A stretch of DNA of 64,000 nt from Micromonospora sp. M71_S20 (lineage in GTDB: Bacteria; Actinomycetota; Actinomycetes; Mycobacteriales; Micromonosporaceae): assembly GCF_003664255.1 (NCBI RefSeq), contig NZ_RCCV01000004.1, forward strand, positions 434,001 to 498,000, written 5' to 3'. Each line of letters starts with the position of its first letter. Position 1 is the first letter of the stretch. Made by a program: the position numbers and the translations under genes. This document shows, in pieces, positions 7,798-16,812 of this stretch. The notes under the pieces were generated by a model that was given only the letters and a program-made list of their open reading frames with translations, did not search any database and had not been told where the DNA came from.

Positions 7798-8813
7798 CCG
7801 ACGTGAGCGCCCCCCACGCCGCAGCCGCGCGCCCGCGGTGGGACATCCGGCAGGTGCCGGGCATCGGTGGCCTGGGCCTCGGGATTGCCGCCGCCGTGCT
7901 GATCCTGACCTGGGTCGGCTCCGACGGTTACCGGCAGACGCTGGTCACCGCCAGCGTCACCTACGCGCTGATCGCCCTCGGGATGTACGTGCCGTACCTG
8001 ATGGCGGGCTCGCTGTCGATGGCGTACAGCGCCTACGCGGGCATCGGCGGGTACGCGGTCGGGCTGATCTCGACCCGCACCGACCTGCCGCTGCTGCTCG
8101 CCTGGATCGCCGGCCCGATCGTGGCGGCGGTCATCGCCGTCCTGCTGGGCCTGGCCACCCGGCGGCTGTCCGGGTTCTTCCTGGCCGCGGTGACCCTGCT
8201 CTTCGGGATGGCCTTCACCGCGTTCCTCATCGACGGCGAGCGGCTCACCGGCGGCTCCGGCGGCGTGGGCAACCTGCGCCCGCTGCGCCTGTTCGGCTGG
8301 ATGCCGAGCCACTACCAGGTGGTGGTCGGCTCGGTGATCGTGGTCTGTGTGGTCGCCTTCCTGCTGGACCGGTTGCGGCTGTCGCCGTGGGGCGTGATCG
8401 TGCGGACCATGCGGGACGCCCCCCGCGCGGTGGAGGCGGCCGGCGTCCGCGTACCGATGATGAACCTGGTCGCGTTGGCGCTCGGCGCGGCCATCGCCGC
8501 GGTCGGCGGTGGCCTCTTCGCCTACTCGGCCGGCAGCATCACGCCGGACACCTTCACGCTCAACATCGTCTTCCTGGCCATCTTCATGCCGTTGATCGGT
8601 GGCTCGGGCACGCCCTGGGGCGCGGTCGCGGGTGCGGTGCTCGCCGTCGAGCTGACCCTGAACTTCCCGGCGATCCAGGCCAGTGGCACGCTGCTGCTCG
8701 CGTTGGGGGTCCTGGTGATCATGCTGGTCGCGCCGAAGGGCGTGATCGGATACGCCGACAAGTTGAGACGGCGCGCGATGACGCTGCCACGGAGGAGGCG
8801 TACCGGTGGATGA
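7794..8813 (+). CDS. livM: Branched-chain amino-acid type ABC transporter permease, LivM family
   Basis: A 339-residue membrane protein with eight to ten hydrophobic segments. LivM-type motifs include GSLSMAYSAYAGIGGYAVG near residue 65 and RDAPRAVEAAGVRV near 205, the cytoplasmic loop that contacts the ATPase (usually DxxAAxAxGI), followed by PLIGGSGTPWGAVAGAVL. It pairs with the LivH-like subunit. The start overlaps the previous stop (ATGA), and its own stop lies inside the first codons of the ATPase gene. Confidence 0.88.
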   Translation: MTDVSAPHAAAARPRWDIRQVPGIGGLGLGIAAAVLILTWVGSDGYRQTLVTASVTYALIALGMYVPYLMAGSLSMAYSAYAGIGGYAVGLISTRTDLPLLLAWIAGPIVAAVIAVLLGLATRRLSGFFLAAVTLLFGMAFTAFLIDGERLTGGSGGVGNLRPLRLFGWMPSHYQVVVGSVIVVCVVAFLLDRLRLSPWGVIVRTMRDAPRAVEAAGVRVPMMNLVALALGAAIAAVGGGLFAYSAGSITPDTFTLNIVFLAIFMPLIGGSGTPWGAVAGAVLAVELTLNFPAIQASGTLLLALGVLVIMLVAPKGVIGYADKLRRRAMTLPRRRRTGG

Positions 8814-9705
8814 GACGAAGCTTCTGGTCGGTCGTGGCCTGACCAAGCGGTACGGCGGGGTGACCGCGTTGGCGGACGTCTCGTTCGAGCTGCGGGCGGG
8901 GGAGATCCTCGGGTTGGTCGGCCCGAACGGCGCCGGCAAGACGACGCTGGTGGACCTGATCTCCGGTGCGCAGGCGGCCACCGCCGGTGAGTTGCTGCTG
9001 CGTGGGCAGCGGCTCACCGGGCCGGCCTCCCGCCGGGCGCGCGCCGGGCTCGGCCGCACCTTCCAGTACCCGCAGCTCGCGCTGCACCTCAGCGTCCGGG
9101 ACAACCTGCTGCTCGGTCGGCACGCGCAACGGCACAACACGCCGTGGCGGATGATCGCGGGTGCGTTCACCGGCGTGCTGCGGCCGGAGCGGGCGGCCGA
9201 CCGCGAGGGCGTCCGCCAGTTGGCGCACGAGCTGGGCATCGAGGGTCTCGACCGCGAGGCGGGCGACCTGACCCTCGGCGAGCAACGACTCGTCGAGGTC
9301 GGCCGGGCGCTGGGCCAGAACCCGGTGGTGCTGCTGCTCGACGAGCCCTTCGCCGGCTCCGACGCGCAGGGGGTGGCCGGTATCGCCGACGTGATCCGGA
9401 CGGTCCAGCGGCGGGGGCACGCGGTGATCCTGGTCGATCACAACGTGGACCTGGTCGCCCGACTGGTCGACCGGGTGCTGCTGCTCGACCGGGGCAGGGT
9501 GGCCTTCGACGGCGATCCCGCGGAGTGCCTGGCGAGCCCGCAGATGCAGGAGGTCTACTTCGGCTCGACCGACGCCGACGAGGACGAGGATGCCGACGCG
9601 GCGACCGCTGCGGTGGCCGACGACGCGTCCGCCGGAGCCGACGCCACGGCGCCGTCCGACGGCAGCGTGCCACGCCAGGGGAGGGTGGAGGATGTCCGCT
9701 CATGA
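8806..9705 (+). CDS. livG: ABC transporter ATP-binding protein, LivG family
   Basis: A 299-residue ATPase. The Walker A motif GPNGAGKTT is at residues 39-47, the signature LTLGEQRLVEVGRAL lies near 155-169, and the Walker B VVLLLDEPFAGSD follows directly. The GTG at 8806 overlaps the permease stop by 8 bases and gives the conserved N-terminus LLVGRGLTKRYGG. The last 50 residues form an acidic, Ala-rich tail (DADEDEDADA run) that normal LivG proteins of about 250 residues lack. It energises import together with the LivF-type subunit encoded next. Confidence 0.88.
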   Translation: MDETKLLVGRGLTKRYGGVTALADVSFELRAGEILGLVGPNGAGKTTLVDLISGAQAATAGELLLRGQRLTGPASRRARAGLGRTFQYPQLALHLSVRDNLLLGRHAQRHNTPWRMIAGAFTGVLRPERAADREGVRQLAHELGIEGLDREAGDLTLGEQRLVEVGRALGQNPVVLLLDEPFAGSDAQGVAGIADVIRTVQRRGHAVILVDHNVDLVARLVDRVLLLDRGRVAFDGDPAECLASPQMQEVYFGSTDADEDEDADAATAAVADDASAGADATAPSDGSVPRQGRVEDVRS

Positions 9706-10423
9706 GTTGAGGGTGGAGGGGCTGAGTGTCCGGTACGGGCACGCCAGCGCCCTCACCGACGCCGCGGTGACCGTGCCGGGCGGCACGGTCACGGCGCTGG
9801 TCGGGCCGAACGGCGCGGGTAAGAGCAGCCTGCTGCTCGCCGCCTACGGCTCGGTGCCGGCCACCGGGCGGGTGTTCCTGGACGGTGACGATGTCAGCCG
9901 GCTGCGGCCGGCGGCCCGGGCGCGGGCCGGGATCGCGATCGTCCCGCAGGGGCGGCAGCTGTTTCCGCATCTCGACGTCGTCGACAATCTCCAGGTGATG
10001 GCGGAGCTGCTGCACCTGCCCCGTAGCGCGGTGCAGGGTGCGCTGGACCGGTTTCCGATCCTCCGGACCCGCCGGCGCAGCCTGGTCGGCGTGCTGTCGG
10101 GCGGTGAGCAGCAGATGCTGGTGGTGGCGCGGGCGCTGATGGGCTCGCCCCGGGTGCTGCTGCTGGACGAGATGACCACCGGGCTGGCCCCGCTGGTCGT
10201 GCAGGAACTCGGCCGGACGGTGACCGCGCTGGCCGCCGAGGGGGTGGCGGTGCTGCTCGCCGAGCCGGCGCTGGGCGTGCTGCGTCGGATGGTCTCCCGG
10301 GGCTACGTCCTCGTCCGGGGCGAGGTGCTGACCTGCGAGGAGGGCGGCGGGCGGGCCCTGGACGACGCGTACCGCGCCGCGATGGGTGTGCAGCGTCCTC
10401 GGGAACTGCGCCCGGCGAGCTGA
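9692..10423 (+). CDS. livF: ABC transporter ATP-binding protein, LivF family
   Basis: A 243-residue ATPase with Walker A GPNGAGKSS (38-46), signature LSGGEQQMLVVARAL and Walker B VLLLDEMTTGLAP. I chose the ATG at 9692 because GAGGGTGGAGG lies just before it and the LivF homology begins with HELRVEGLSVRYG. This start overlaps the end of the LivG gene by 14 bases. It is the last transporter subunit; the flavin-enzyme gene begins within 10 bases of its stop, so it is probably in the same transcript. Confidence 0.88.
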   Translation: MSAHELRVEGLSVRYGHASALTDAAVTVPGGTVTALVGPNGAGKSSLLLAAYGSVPATGRVFLDGDDVSRLRPAARARAGIAIVPQGRQLFPHLDVVDNLQVMAELLHLPRSAVQGALDRFPILRTRRRSLVGVLSGGEQQMLVVARALMGSPRVLLLDEMTTGLAPLVVQELGRTVTALAAEGVAVLLAEPALGVLRRMVSRGYVLVRGEVLTCEEGGGRALDDAYRAAMGVQRPRELRPAS

Positions 10424-10432
10424 GTGGGTCGC

Positions 10433-11299
10433 ATGGGGTTGAAACTCGGCGTACTGCCGGTGCTCGGCGGGCCGGGCGCCGCCGAGCCCGGGGTCACCGC
10501 CGCCTTCGTCCGACAGCTGGAGAGCTTGGGCTGCGAGTCGGTGTGGGCGGTCGAGCACCTGCTGGTGCCCGACGCCTACCACTCCAGCTATCCCTACGAC
10601 GCGAGCGGCCGGATGAGCCTGCTGCCCGGCGACGACATCCCCGACCCCCTGCACTGGTTGACCTTCGCGGCGGCGCACACCAGTCGGCTGGTGCTCGGCA
10701 CCGCTATGCTGATCCTCCCGTTGCACCACCCCGTCGCCCTGGCCAAACGCCTGGCCACGCTCGACGTGCTCAGCGGCGGCCGGCTGATCGCCGGGGTCGG
10801 AGTCGGCTGGCTGCGCGAGGAGTACGACGCCGTCGGGGTGCCCTTCTCCGACCGGGGCCGGCGGGCCGACGAGTACCTCGACGCGCTGCGGACGCTTTGG
10901 TCCGACGCGCCGGCCACCCACCACGGCGCGACCGTGCACTTCGACGCGGTGCACAGCGCGCCACGCCCCACCCGGCCCGGAGGAGTGCCGATCATGATCG
11001 GCGGGCACAGCCGGGCGGCCGTCCGCAGGGCCGCCCGCTACGGCACCGACTTCTACCCGCTCGGCGTCGACGCCGCCGGCCTGGCCGAGATGCTGGAACT
11101 GCTCCGAGTCGAGTGCGCGGTGCTCGGCCGGGATCCGGTTGAGGTGGCGGTGACCTCGCGGGCGCCGGCCACCCGGGCCGAGGCTGACGCCCTGCGGGAG
11201 TTGGGCGTGGCGCGGGTGGTCATCCGGGTCGACCCGCGCGACCCCGAGCGGGTCGCGGCGACGGTGGACCGGTACCGACACGAGGTTCTGGGGGAGTGA
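10433..11299 (+). CDS. Luciferase-like (LLM class) flavin/F420-dependent oxidoreductase
   Basis: A 288-residue TIM-barrel oxidoreductase of the bacterial luciferase superfamily. Features are the N-terminal strand GLKLGVLPVLG, VWAVEHLLVPDAY, and the conserved RLIAGVGVGWLREEYDAVGV near residue 120, which matches the GxGxGWxxxEF motif of the F420-linked branch. GRRADEYLDALRTLW and PIMIGGHSRAAVRRA are also family hallmarks. It begins right after the LivF gene, so it is likely part of the transport operon and may oxidise the imported compound. A GTG at 10424 is an alternative start; the ATG at 10433 fits the usual N-terminus better. Cofactor (FMN or F420) is inferred. Confidence 0.82.
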   Translation: MGLKLGVLPVLGGPGAAEPGVTAAFVRQLESLGCESVWAVEHLLVPDAYHSSYPYDASGRMSLLPGDDIPDPLHWLTFAAAHTSRLVLGTAMLILPLHHPVALAKRLATLDVLSGGRLIAGVGVGWLREEYDAVGVPFSDRGRRADEYLDALRTLWSDAPATHHGATVHFDAVHSAPRPTRPGGVPIMIGGHSRAAVRRAARYGTDFYPLGVDAAGLAEMLELLRVECAVLGRDPVEVAVTSRAPATRAEADALRELGVARVVIRVDPRDPERVAATVDRYRHEVLGE

Positions 11300-11342
11300 C
11301 CGACCGCCTGCGCACCGCGGGGTGGCGCGGGGCTGCGGCTGC

Positions 11343-11371
11343 TTGACACCCTCGTGGCGGAACGGGACGAT
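11343..11371 (+). promoter_or_regulatory. Possible promoter of the RibD-like gene
   Basis: A perfect TTGACA (11343-11348) is followed after 17 bases by GACGAT, a weak -10 resembling actinobacterial TAGGAT/TACGAT boxes. It lies about 105 bases before the gene at 11475. Confidence 0.3.
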
Positions 11372-11474
11372 CCTGCGCGACCCCTCGCAGGCGGTGCTCA
11401 TCCGGGCGGGGTTCGTGTCGGCCGGGTCGGCAGCGGGACGGGCCGGCTGACCCGCTCGTACCCGAAGGAGACGC

Positions 11475-12032
11475 ATGGCGAAGCTCATCTACTCGATGGT
11501 CACCTCGCTCGACGGCTACGCCGAGGCGGCGGAGGGCGGCCTCGGCACCGGGGCCGACGATCAGGAGGTGCACACCTTCATCAACGACCTCTTCCGCCCC
11601 GTCGGCACGTACCTCTACGGCCGACGGATGTACGAGACGATGGTCTACTGGGAGACCGCGCACACCGAGCCCGACCAGCCGCCACACATCCTCCAGTACG
11701 CCCGCGACTGGCAGGCCGCGGAGAAGATCGTGTACTCCACGACGCTGGAGTCGGTGTCCAGCGCGAAGACCAGGATCGAGCGGACCTTCGACCCGGCCGC
11801 GGTGCGCAAGCTCAAGGCCGAGGCTGATCACGACCTCACCGTCGACGGCCCGAACCTCGCGGCCCAGGCGATCGCGGCCGGCCTGGTGGACGAGTACCAC
11901 CTGTTCATCACCACGAGCGTGGTCGGCGGCGGCAAGCGGTTCTTCCCCGACGGTGTGCGCCTCGATCTCGAGCTGGTCGAGGAGCGTGCCTTCGACAGCG
12001 GACTGATCTACGCGCGCTACCGGACCCGCTGA
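11475..12032 (+). CDS. Dihydrofolate reductase family protein (RibD C-terminal-like)
   Basis: A 185-residue protein of the RibD_C/DHFR-like fold. It begins AKLIYSMVTSLDGYAEAAEG, the characteristic start of this family (usually S-x-DGY), and later has YGRRMYETMVYWETA and the DLTVDGPNLAAQAIAAGLVDEYHLF segment that forms the NADPH site. The ATG follows GAAGGAGACGC. Proteins of this type are widespread in actinomycetes as stand-alone reductases of unknown substrate; true folate or riboflavin function is unlikely because no pathway gene is nearby. Confidence 0.85.
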   Translation: MAKLIYSMVTSLDGYAEAAEGGLGTGADDQEVHTFINDLFRPVGTYLYGRRMYETMVYWETAHTEPDQPPHILQYARDWQAAEKIVYSTTLESVSSAKTRIERTFDPAAVRKLKAEADHDLTVDGPNLAAQAIAAGLVDEYHLFITTSVVGGGKRFFPDGVRLDLELVEERAFDSGLIYARYRTR

Positions 12033-12224
12033 GCCGCACCGGTCGGTGACGCGGCCGGTGGGCGAGCCGGGCAGGGCTCCGCTGCCGTCCAACCTGGAGC
12101 TTCACCTCTGTCGATCGTCGCCTCGCCGCCACGTGCCCTGATGCCGCTCAGACTGACCGACTCGCCGTCAGGGGTGTTGGGCATAATCGGCTGGCTCGTA
12201 AGGCATCCGACCGAGAGGAAACGT

Positions 12225-12521
12225 ATGAAGCGCAAGGTTGTACGCGTGCTGGCGGTCATGGCCGTCGTCGCGGCCGGATCGGCGGTGGCGTCCACGCCGG
12301 CCGCCGCCAGCGACGGCCCTGGTGACATCTGCGTGACCAACCAGGCCACCTGGCTGCGCGACCAGCCCTGGGGCGACGTCCTCCGCACCTTGAGCCCGGG
12401 GCGGGGCTTCCGCGTCCACTCGATCTACGGCGGCAGTGACATCCAGACCTGGTACTACGGCCACGGGGCCGAGGCACCGGGGCAGGACGGCTGGATCCCG
12501 GCCGCCAACTGCAGCTGGTAG
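12225..12521 (+). CDS. Small secreted SH3-like protein
   Basis: A 98-residue protein with an n-region MKRKVVR, a hydrophobic core and a cleavage region near STPAAAS (about residue 29). The mature 70 residues contain two cysteines (CVTNQATWLRD and the C-terminal NCSW) and a pattern resembling small bacterial SH3-like domains (TWLRDQPWGDVLRTLSPG). GAGAGGAA precedes the ATG. Function is unknown; such proteins are common secreted products in actinomycetes. A strong terminator follows. Confidence 0.75.
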   Translation: MKRKVVRVLAVMAVVAAGSAVASTPAAASDGPGDICVTNQATWLRDQPWGDVLRTLSPGRGFRVHSIYGGSDIQTWYYGHGAEAPGQDGWIPAANCSW

Positions 12522-12557
12522 GTAGGACCGCTCACCTCCTCGCCGTTGTCCGGCTGC

Positions 12558-12597
12558 GTGCCGGATGGCGCCGGCCGGGGCCGGCGCCATCCGGCAC
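12558..12597 (+). terminator. Strong hairpin terminator after the small secreted protein
   Basis: GTGCCGGATGGCGCCGG (12558-12574) pairs perfectly over 17 bases with its complement at 12581-12597 around a six-base loop. It may serve both the plus-strand gene and the minus-strand remnant that ends at 12696. Confidence 0.8.
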
Positions 12598-12695
12598 CTC
12601 TGGACAGAAGGCGGTTCGGCGCTCCCGACGAGATTCGTGCCGCCCCGGCCCGGACGTCGGGCTCGACGCCCGCCGGCGCCGGGCGCCGCCGGATC

Positions 12696-13330
12696 TCAGC
12701 CGGTCGGCTGCGAGAGCGTCACGGCGATCGCTGGTTCGAACGCGACGCTGAGCAGGTAGGCGAGGTTGAACAGGCCCAGGGCTTCGGCTTGGTGAGAGGC
12801 GGGCACGACGCCGGTCGCTCGCAGGGCGAGTACGCCCTGGCCGGTCGCGGCGGACAGGGAGGCGAGCGCCATCGCCCCCAGCAGTAGCGGTACGGCGGAG
12901 GTGACCGCCGCCAGCAGCGGCGCGGCGGCCGCGCCGCTGAGCAACGCGGCGGCCGTCACGTGGTGTGGCACCCGCACGGACGCCGCGACCAGGAACCCCG
13001 AGCAGAAGCCGCCGAGCAGGTACGGCGCCAGCAGCACGATCCCGCTCCGGGTGCTGTCCCAGCCCGCGTGCTCGCGCAGCAGATCCGGCGCGGCGTAGAG
13101 CAGGGCGAAGTTCACCACACCCAGCACGAAAGCCAGCACGCACGCCGTGCGGAACCGGCCGTACGCGCCACCGCGGCGGGCAGGAAGCCGTCGGGGCGAG
13201 CCTTCGTCCGGGCCACGAGCAACACCAGCAGCGCGACGGTGGCCGGGCCGGCCACCAGCGGACGGTGCGGAGTGAGGACTGCCGCGGTGACCAGCGCGAC
13301 CGCCGCGGAAGCGGCGGCAGCGAGCCCGCT
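12696..13330 (-). pseudogene. MFS transporter remnant (C-terminal half, frameshifted, 5' end lost)
   Basis: Reading leftward from about 13170, one frame encodes the last third of a major-facilitator transporter: several hydrophobic helices (CVLAFVLGVVNFALLYAAP, then IVLLAPYLLGGFCSGFLVAA, and SHQAEALGLFNLAYLLSVAF near the end). The preceding helix (VALVTAAVLTPHRPLVAGPA and VALLVLLVARTKARPDGFLPA) lies in a different frame at about 13170-13320, so a frameshift separates them. Nothing upstream continues the transporter; instead a fragment of another gene begins on the opposite strand. The gene is dead. Family assignment is by pattern only. Confidence 0.65.
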
Positions 13331-13505
13331 CGTCGTGGTGTGTCTGCTCGACGGCGCGGCGGTCTACGAGGTGCTCGGTTCCGTGGACGCCGCGGTCGCG
13401 GGCAAGGTGCTGGTGAACCTGACGAGCGGCTCTCCCCAGCAGGCCCGGGCCCACGATCGCTGGGCGGGAGAGCGCGGCGCCGCGTACCTCGATGGGGGGT
13501 ACCGA
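13329..13505 (+). pseudogene. Fragment of an NAD(P)-binding oxidoreductase (6-phosphogluconate dehydrogenase/imine-reductase-like)
   Basis: An internal plus-strand stretch reads LVVVCLLDGAAVYEVLG, then GKVLVNLTSGSPQQARA and ERGAAYLDGGYR. This matches the part of NAD-binding_2 domains of the 3-hydroxyisobutyrate dehydrogenase/imine-reductase family after the first Rossmann motif. Neither the N-terminal GLGxMG motif nor the C-terminal domain is present; the frame ends a few codons before the NACHT gene. It abuts the MFS remnant on the other strand, so a deletion or rearrangement joined two broken genes. Confidence 0.6.
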
Positions 13506-13560
13506 TGTCCCAGCCCATCCCGTTGCCGTCACCCGGACCCGCCTGCGGTCGGGTGTTGTC

Positions 13561-16500
13561 TCATGGGCGAGCGAACAAGGCGTCGGTGAGGTCCGGGGCC
13601 TCGCGTTCGAGTTCCGGTTGGCGTCCGGCCTCGATCAGGGCTGCGGCCAGGCGAGGGAACTCCGCAAGCCCGGCTTCCTTCCCAGCGGCGATCGCGCGTA
13701 ACGCCGCGACGAGCACGCGGCCGTCGATGCTACGCGCGTGCGCGTTGATCAGGTCCGAGGTGAGCGAGGCCCCGTACCGGTCTTCCGTGGCCCCCGAAGC
13801 AACCAGGCACTGAACCGCGCTGACGGCCGCGCGCGGAGTGACCTTGCCTTCGTCGATCAGCTCATGGACTATCTCGCACACCTTTTCCGGCGGCAGGCGG
13901 CGCGCTTCGGCCCGCATGGTGCCCAACACAATCTCCGTGGCGTCCCCGATCGCCGGCGAGTCCCTCCTGTCGATCGGGGCCAGGTCCGCCACGGCGGCGG
14001 AGGCGTCCCGGCAGGCGGCGACCAGTTCCTCCGAGGGGGTGTCCAGCGAGACCGCCAGCCACATCCGGATGAAAGCGTGCGCGACCGAGATGCCGCTGCC
14101 GTCCTCTCCCTCCGCGAATTGGTTCCACGCCGCAGGTATCCGGCGGATCAACGGTTCCAGGGCGTGCAGCAGCATGTCGTCGCTCAGGCGGTTGCTCAGG
14201 TGCATGGACCTGAGCGCGGGAGATGTCTCGAAGGCGGCCTCGGATGTCTTGTCGCGGCTTTCGCCGGGTGCCAGTGCGTTGGCCCAGTAGACGTCTGTCG
14301 GATCCGGGAGGTCGGGCGTCCAGCCGCCTGCGTACTCGATAACGATGTCGCGGCGGCCGTGGTGCCAGGTGCGGGTGACCGTGAGGACCTCCATGGCGTC
14401 CATCCACATGCCGCCCGGCACGGCGGCCTGCCACTGTAGGGCTGAGTTGCGCAGCCAGGCCGCCGGGTCGTCGGTCCGGGTGAACACTTCCGACGCACGC
14501 AGTGCGCCGCCGCAGGCCAGGGTCAGCAGGAAGAGATTGAACGAGTAGGTGGCCATCCAGTGGTCGATGCGCTTGTCGACCGGGCGGTAGCGGCTTTCGG
14601 CGTACTGCGGGCGGGTCATGGCCTGGGAGGTGCGGCCGGTCAGCCAGGTGCGGATGCGGTCGCGGTCGGGGCCGTCGAGCAGGCCGGCGATGAACGGCAG
14701 GACCGTGGCGCGGGCGGTCAGTGGCGTGAGGCCGAGCAGGGATCGCAGCAGGTCGTCGTCGTTCGACGGCCCCAAGCGCAGGGCCAGCGTGCCCGCCGAC
14801 TCGCGCGCCTCGGTGTCGCGGACGGCCTGCACGACGAGCCGGGACACGAGGTACTCGCCGAAGGTCGCGTGCAGGAACTCGTACGTCTGCCGGGTCTGGT
14901 CGTCCTGCACGGCCTGGGCGCGCTGGATGAAGAAGAAGCGCCCGACCATCTCCTGGCCGACGGTGAGCGGGCTGCGGAACGCCTCGGTGCGGCCCGGGCG
15001 CGACGGGGCGAGGCCGAGGCTGGTGAGGTCGTCGTCCAGCTCGCGTTCGGTGACCCACAACCGCAGGCGATGGAACATCGCGAAGGCGACCACCGACAGG
15101 CGCAGGAGCTCCTGCTCGACCAGCCCCGGCACGGCCGAGTCGGGCTGTCCCACATGCACCCGGCGTACCTCACGCTTGGCGAAGGAGGCCAGCAACCGCT
15201 CGTAGAGCTGACCGTCGTCGAGGGCCGCGGCGTCGCCCCGCAAACCGTGGCCAGTGGCGTCGTAGAGGGCGAGCATGAGCAGCAGCAACGGCTGTTCGGC
15301 GAGGTCGCGGAAGCGGAGGACCACATCCGGCGTCAGGGGTCTGACGAGCCGACCGTGCTCGTTCCAGACGGTCAGCCAGCGCTCGATCTGAGCCTCGTCG
15401 AACGGCTCGAGACGCACGGCGAGGGCACCGACAGGCAGACGGGCGCGGTCCGCGACGGCGATCCGGGTGGTGACTATGACCGCGACGGGACGGCCCAACG
15501 CTGCCTCCCGCTGCTGGAACCTGGCGACCCGGTGCAGGTAGTCGGACTGGTGCAGGCCGGTGGCTTGCAAAAGCTCGTCGAAGCCGTCGAGCAGGATGAC
15601 CGGCAGGGCGCCGTCGGCGTCGCGGGAGAGTTCCGCCCAGGACACTGTCTCGCCGATCGCGAGGCGCAAGGCCCGTTCGACCTGGTCCTGGATCTCGGCC
15701 TCGGCGGGCACCTCGCGCAGCGGGACCCGGCAGACGAAGAAGTCACCGGCGGGCAGGCGGGCGGCGAGGATCCGGGTCAGCGAGGACTTCCCGGCGCCCG
15801 GCTGGCCGAGCAGCAGCATCGGAGCCTCGGTGGCCTGGGTGGTGGTCAGGTGGGCGGCGAGGAATGTGTCGAAGTCGTTGCGCACGCTTGCGCCTGCCCA
15901 CCACCGGTCGTCTGCGGGACGGGCGCCCGGGTCGGCCGCGCGGACCCGGAAGTGCGGATCGAGGTACGCGGCTCCGAGCGTCGGCAGGAGCAGTTCCCCC
16001 GCGTCGCCGCCGAGGATGGGACGGTCGAGCTCGGCGCGATAGGAGAGGGACAGCGCGGCCCGGTGGCGGCCCGGGTCGCGGCCCGAGCCGGCCCGCAGCA
16101 GCAGCGCCTCGAGACGTTCCAGGCCCCGGGTGGCGGCGCGCGCCTCGAGACGATCGGTCCAGAGCGCGAACTCGGGGATCTCCTCGGCGAGGCGGCGATG
16201 GATCTCGTCGTAGCGGGTGACGGCCGCAGCGGGCAGCTGCCGGTCGAGCAGGTCTGCCAGCATCCGACGCTTGCGCTCGTCGGCCCGGTCCCAGCCGGCC
16301 AGCCCGGTGAGATGGCGTCCCATTCGTACCGACTGTTCGGTGAACCAGTCCTCAAGAGCGGCCAGGAGGCCCGCGTACGGGAGATCGGGCGCCGGCAAGG
16401 GGACCGGCGCGCGCAGGAAGCGGTCGACCAGCGTCCCTTCATCGCCGCCGTCGGCGGCGAACCGGAGCTGGTCCTCCCGGGTGAATCCGGGCTCGCCGAT

Positions 16501-16812
16501 GCCCGCCGCGGTCAGGCAGTCGTCCAGCTCCTCGAAGAACGCGGTGACCACCAGGACAGCGTGCGCGGCCTGGAGCCGTTCGCTGCGGTCGTGCCGCCCC
16601 AGCCCGCGTACGGAATCACTGATCTTGGCCGTGAGCAGGCCGCCGAGCCGGACCACCTCGGTCTTGGCGTCGAAGAGGCTGATCGCGAGATCGCTGCCGC
16701 CCGCGGTCGCTACGGTGAGCGCGCCGCCGAGCAGGTTGTCGACGGCCTTGGCGAGAGGGCCGGAGCCACCCAAGATCTTGACGGCGTCGGCATAGGACAG
16801 ACGATGCGGCAT
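13561..16812 (-). CDS. NACHT-domain NTPase, bacterial NLR-like (putative anti-phage defence)
   Basis: A 1083-residue protein. The N-terminus (about 1-110: RLSYADAVKILGGSGPLAKA, SLFDAKTEVVRLGGLL, GRHDRSERLQAAHAVLVVTA) resembles the helical domain that precedes NACHT modules in actinobacterial bNACHT proteins. The NTPase core has Walker A LLLGQPGAGKSSL near residue 340 and Walker B LPVILLDGFDELL near 407, the DGFDE form typical of NACHT. The remaining 500 or so residues are helical, the presumed sensor region. I chose the ATG at 16810-16812 because homology starts there. Such proteins oligomerise on sensing infection and trigger an effector; defence is inferred from family knowledge. No partner gene is adjacent. 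The stop lies next to gene remnants. Confidence 0.82.
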   Translation of the reverse strand: MPHRLSYADAVKILGGSGPLAKAVDNLLGGALTVATAGGSDLAISLFDAKTEVVRLGGLLTAKISDSVRGLGRHDRSERLQAAHAVLVVTAFFEELDDCLTAAGIGEPGFTREDQLRFAADGGDEGTLVDRFLRAPVPLPAPDLPYAGLLAALEDWFTEQSVRMGRHLTGLAGWDRADERKRRMLADLLDRQLPAAAVTRYDEIHRRLAEEIPEFALWTDRLEARAATRGLERLEALLLRAGSGRDPGRHRAALSLSYRAELDRPILGGDAGELLLPTLGAAYLDPHFRVRAADPGARPADDRWWAGASVRNDFDTFLAAHLTTTQATEAPMLLLGQPGAGKSSLTRILAARLPAGDFFVCRVPLREVPAEAEIQDQVERALRLAIGETVSWAELSRDADGALPVILLDGFDELLQATGLHQSDYLHRVARFQQREAALGRPVAVIVTTRIAVADRARLPVGALAVRLEPFDEAQIERWLTVWNEHGRLVRPLTPDVVLRFRDLAEQPLLLLMLALYDATGHGLRGDAAALDDGQLYERLLASFAKREVRRVHVGQPDSAVPGLVEQELLRLSVVAFAMFHRLRLWVTERELDDDLTSLGLAPSRPGRTEAFRSPLTVGQEMVGRFFFIQRAQAVQDDQTRQTYEFLHATFGEYLVSRLVVQAVRDTEARESAGTLALRLGPSNDDDLLRSLLGLTPLTARATVLPFIAGLLDGPDRDRIRTWLTGRTSQAMTRPQYAESRYRPVDKRIDHWMATYSFNLFLLTLACGGALRASEVFTRTDDPAAWLRNSALQWQAAVPGGMWMDAMEVLTVTRTWHHGRRDIVIEYAGGWTPDLPDPTDVYWANALAPGESRDKTSEAAFETSPALRSMHLSNRLSDDMLLHALEPLIRRIPAAWNQFAEGEDGSGISVAHAFIRMWLAVSLDTPSEELVAACRDASAAVADLAPIDRRDSPAIGDATEIVLGTMRAEARRLPPEKVCEIVHELIDEGKVTPRAAVSAVQCLVASGATEDRYGASLTSDLINAHARSIDGRVLVAALRAIAAGKEAGLAEFPRLAAALIEAGRQPELEREAPDLTDALFARP

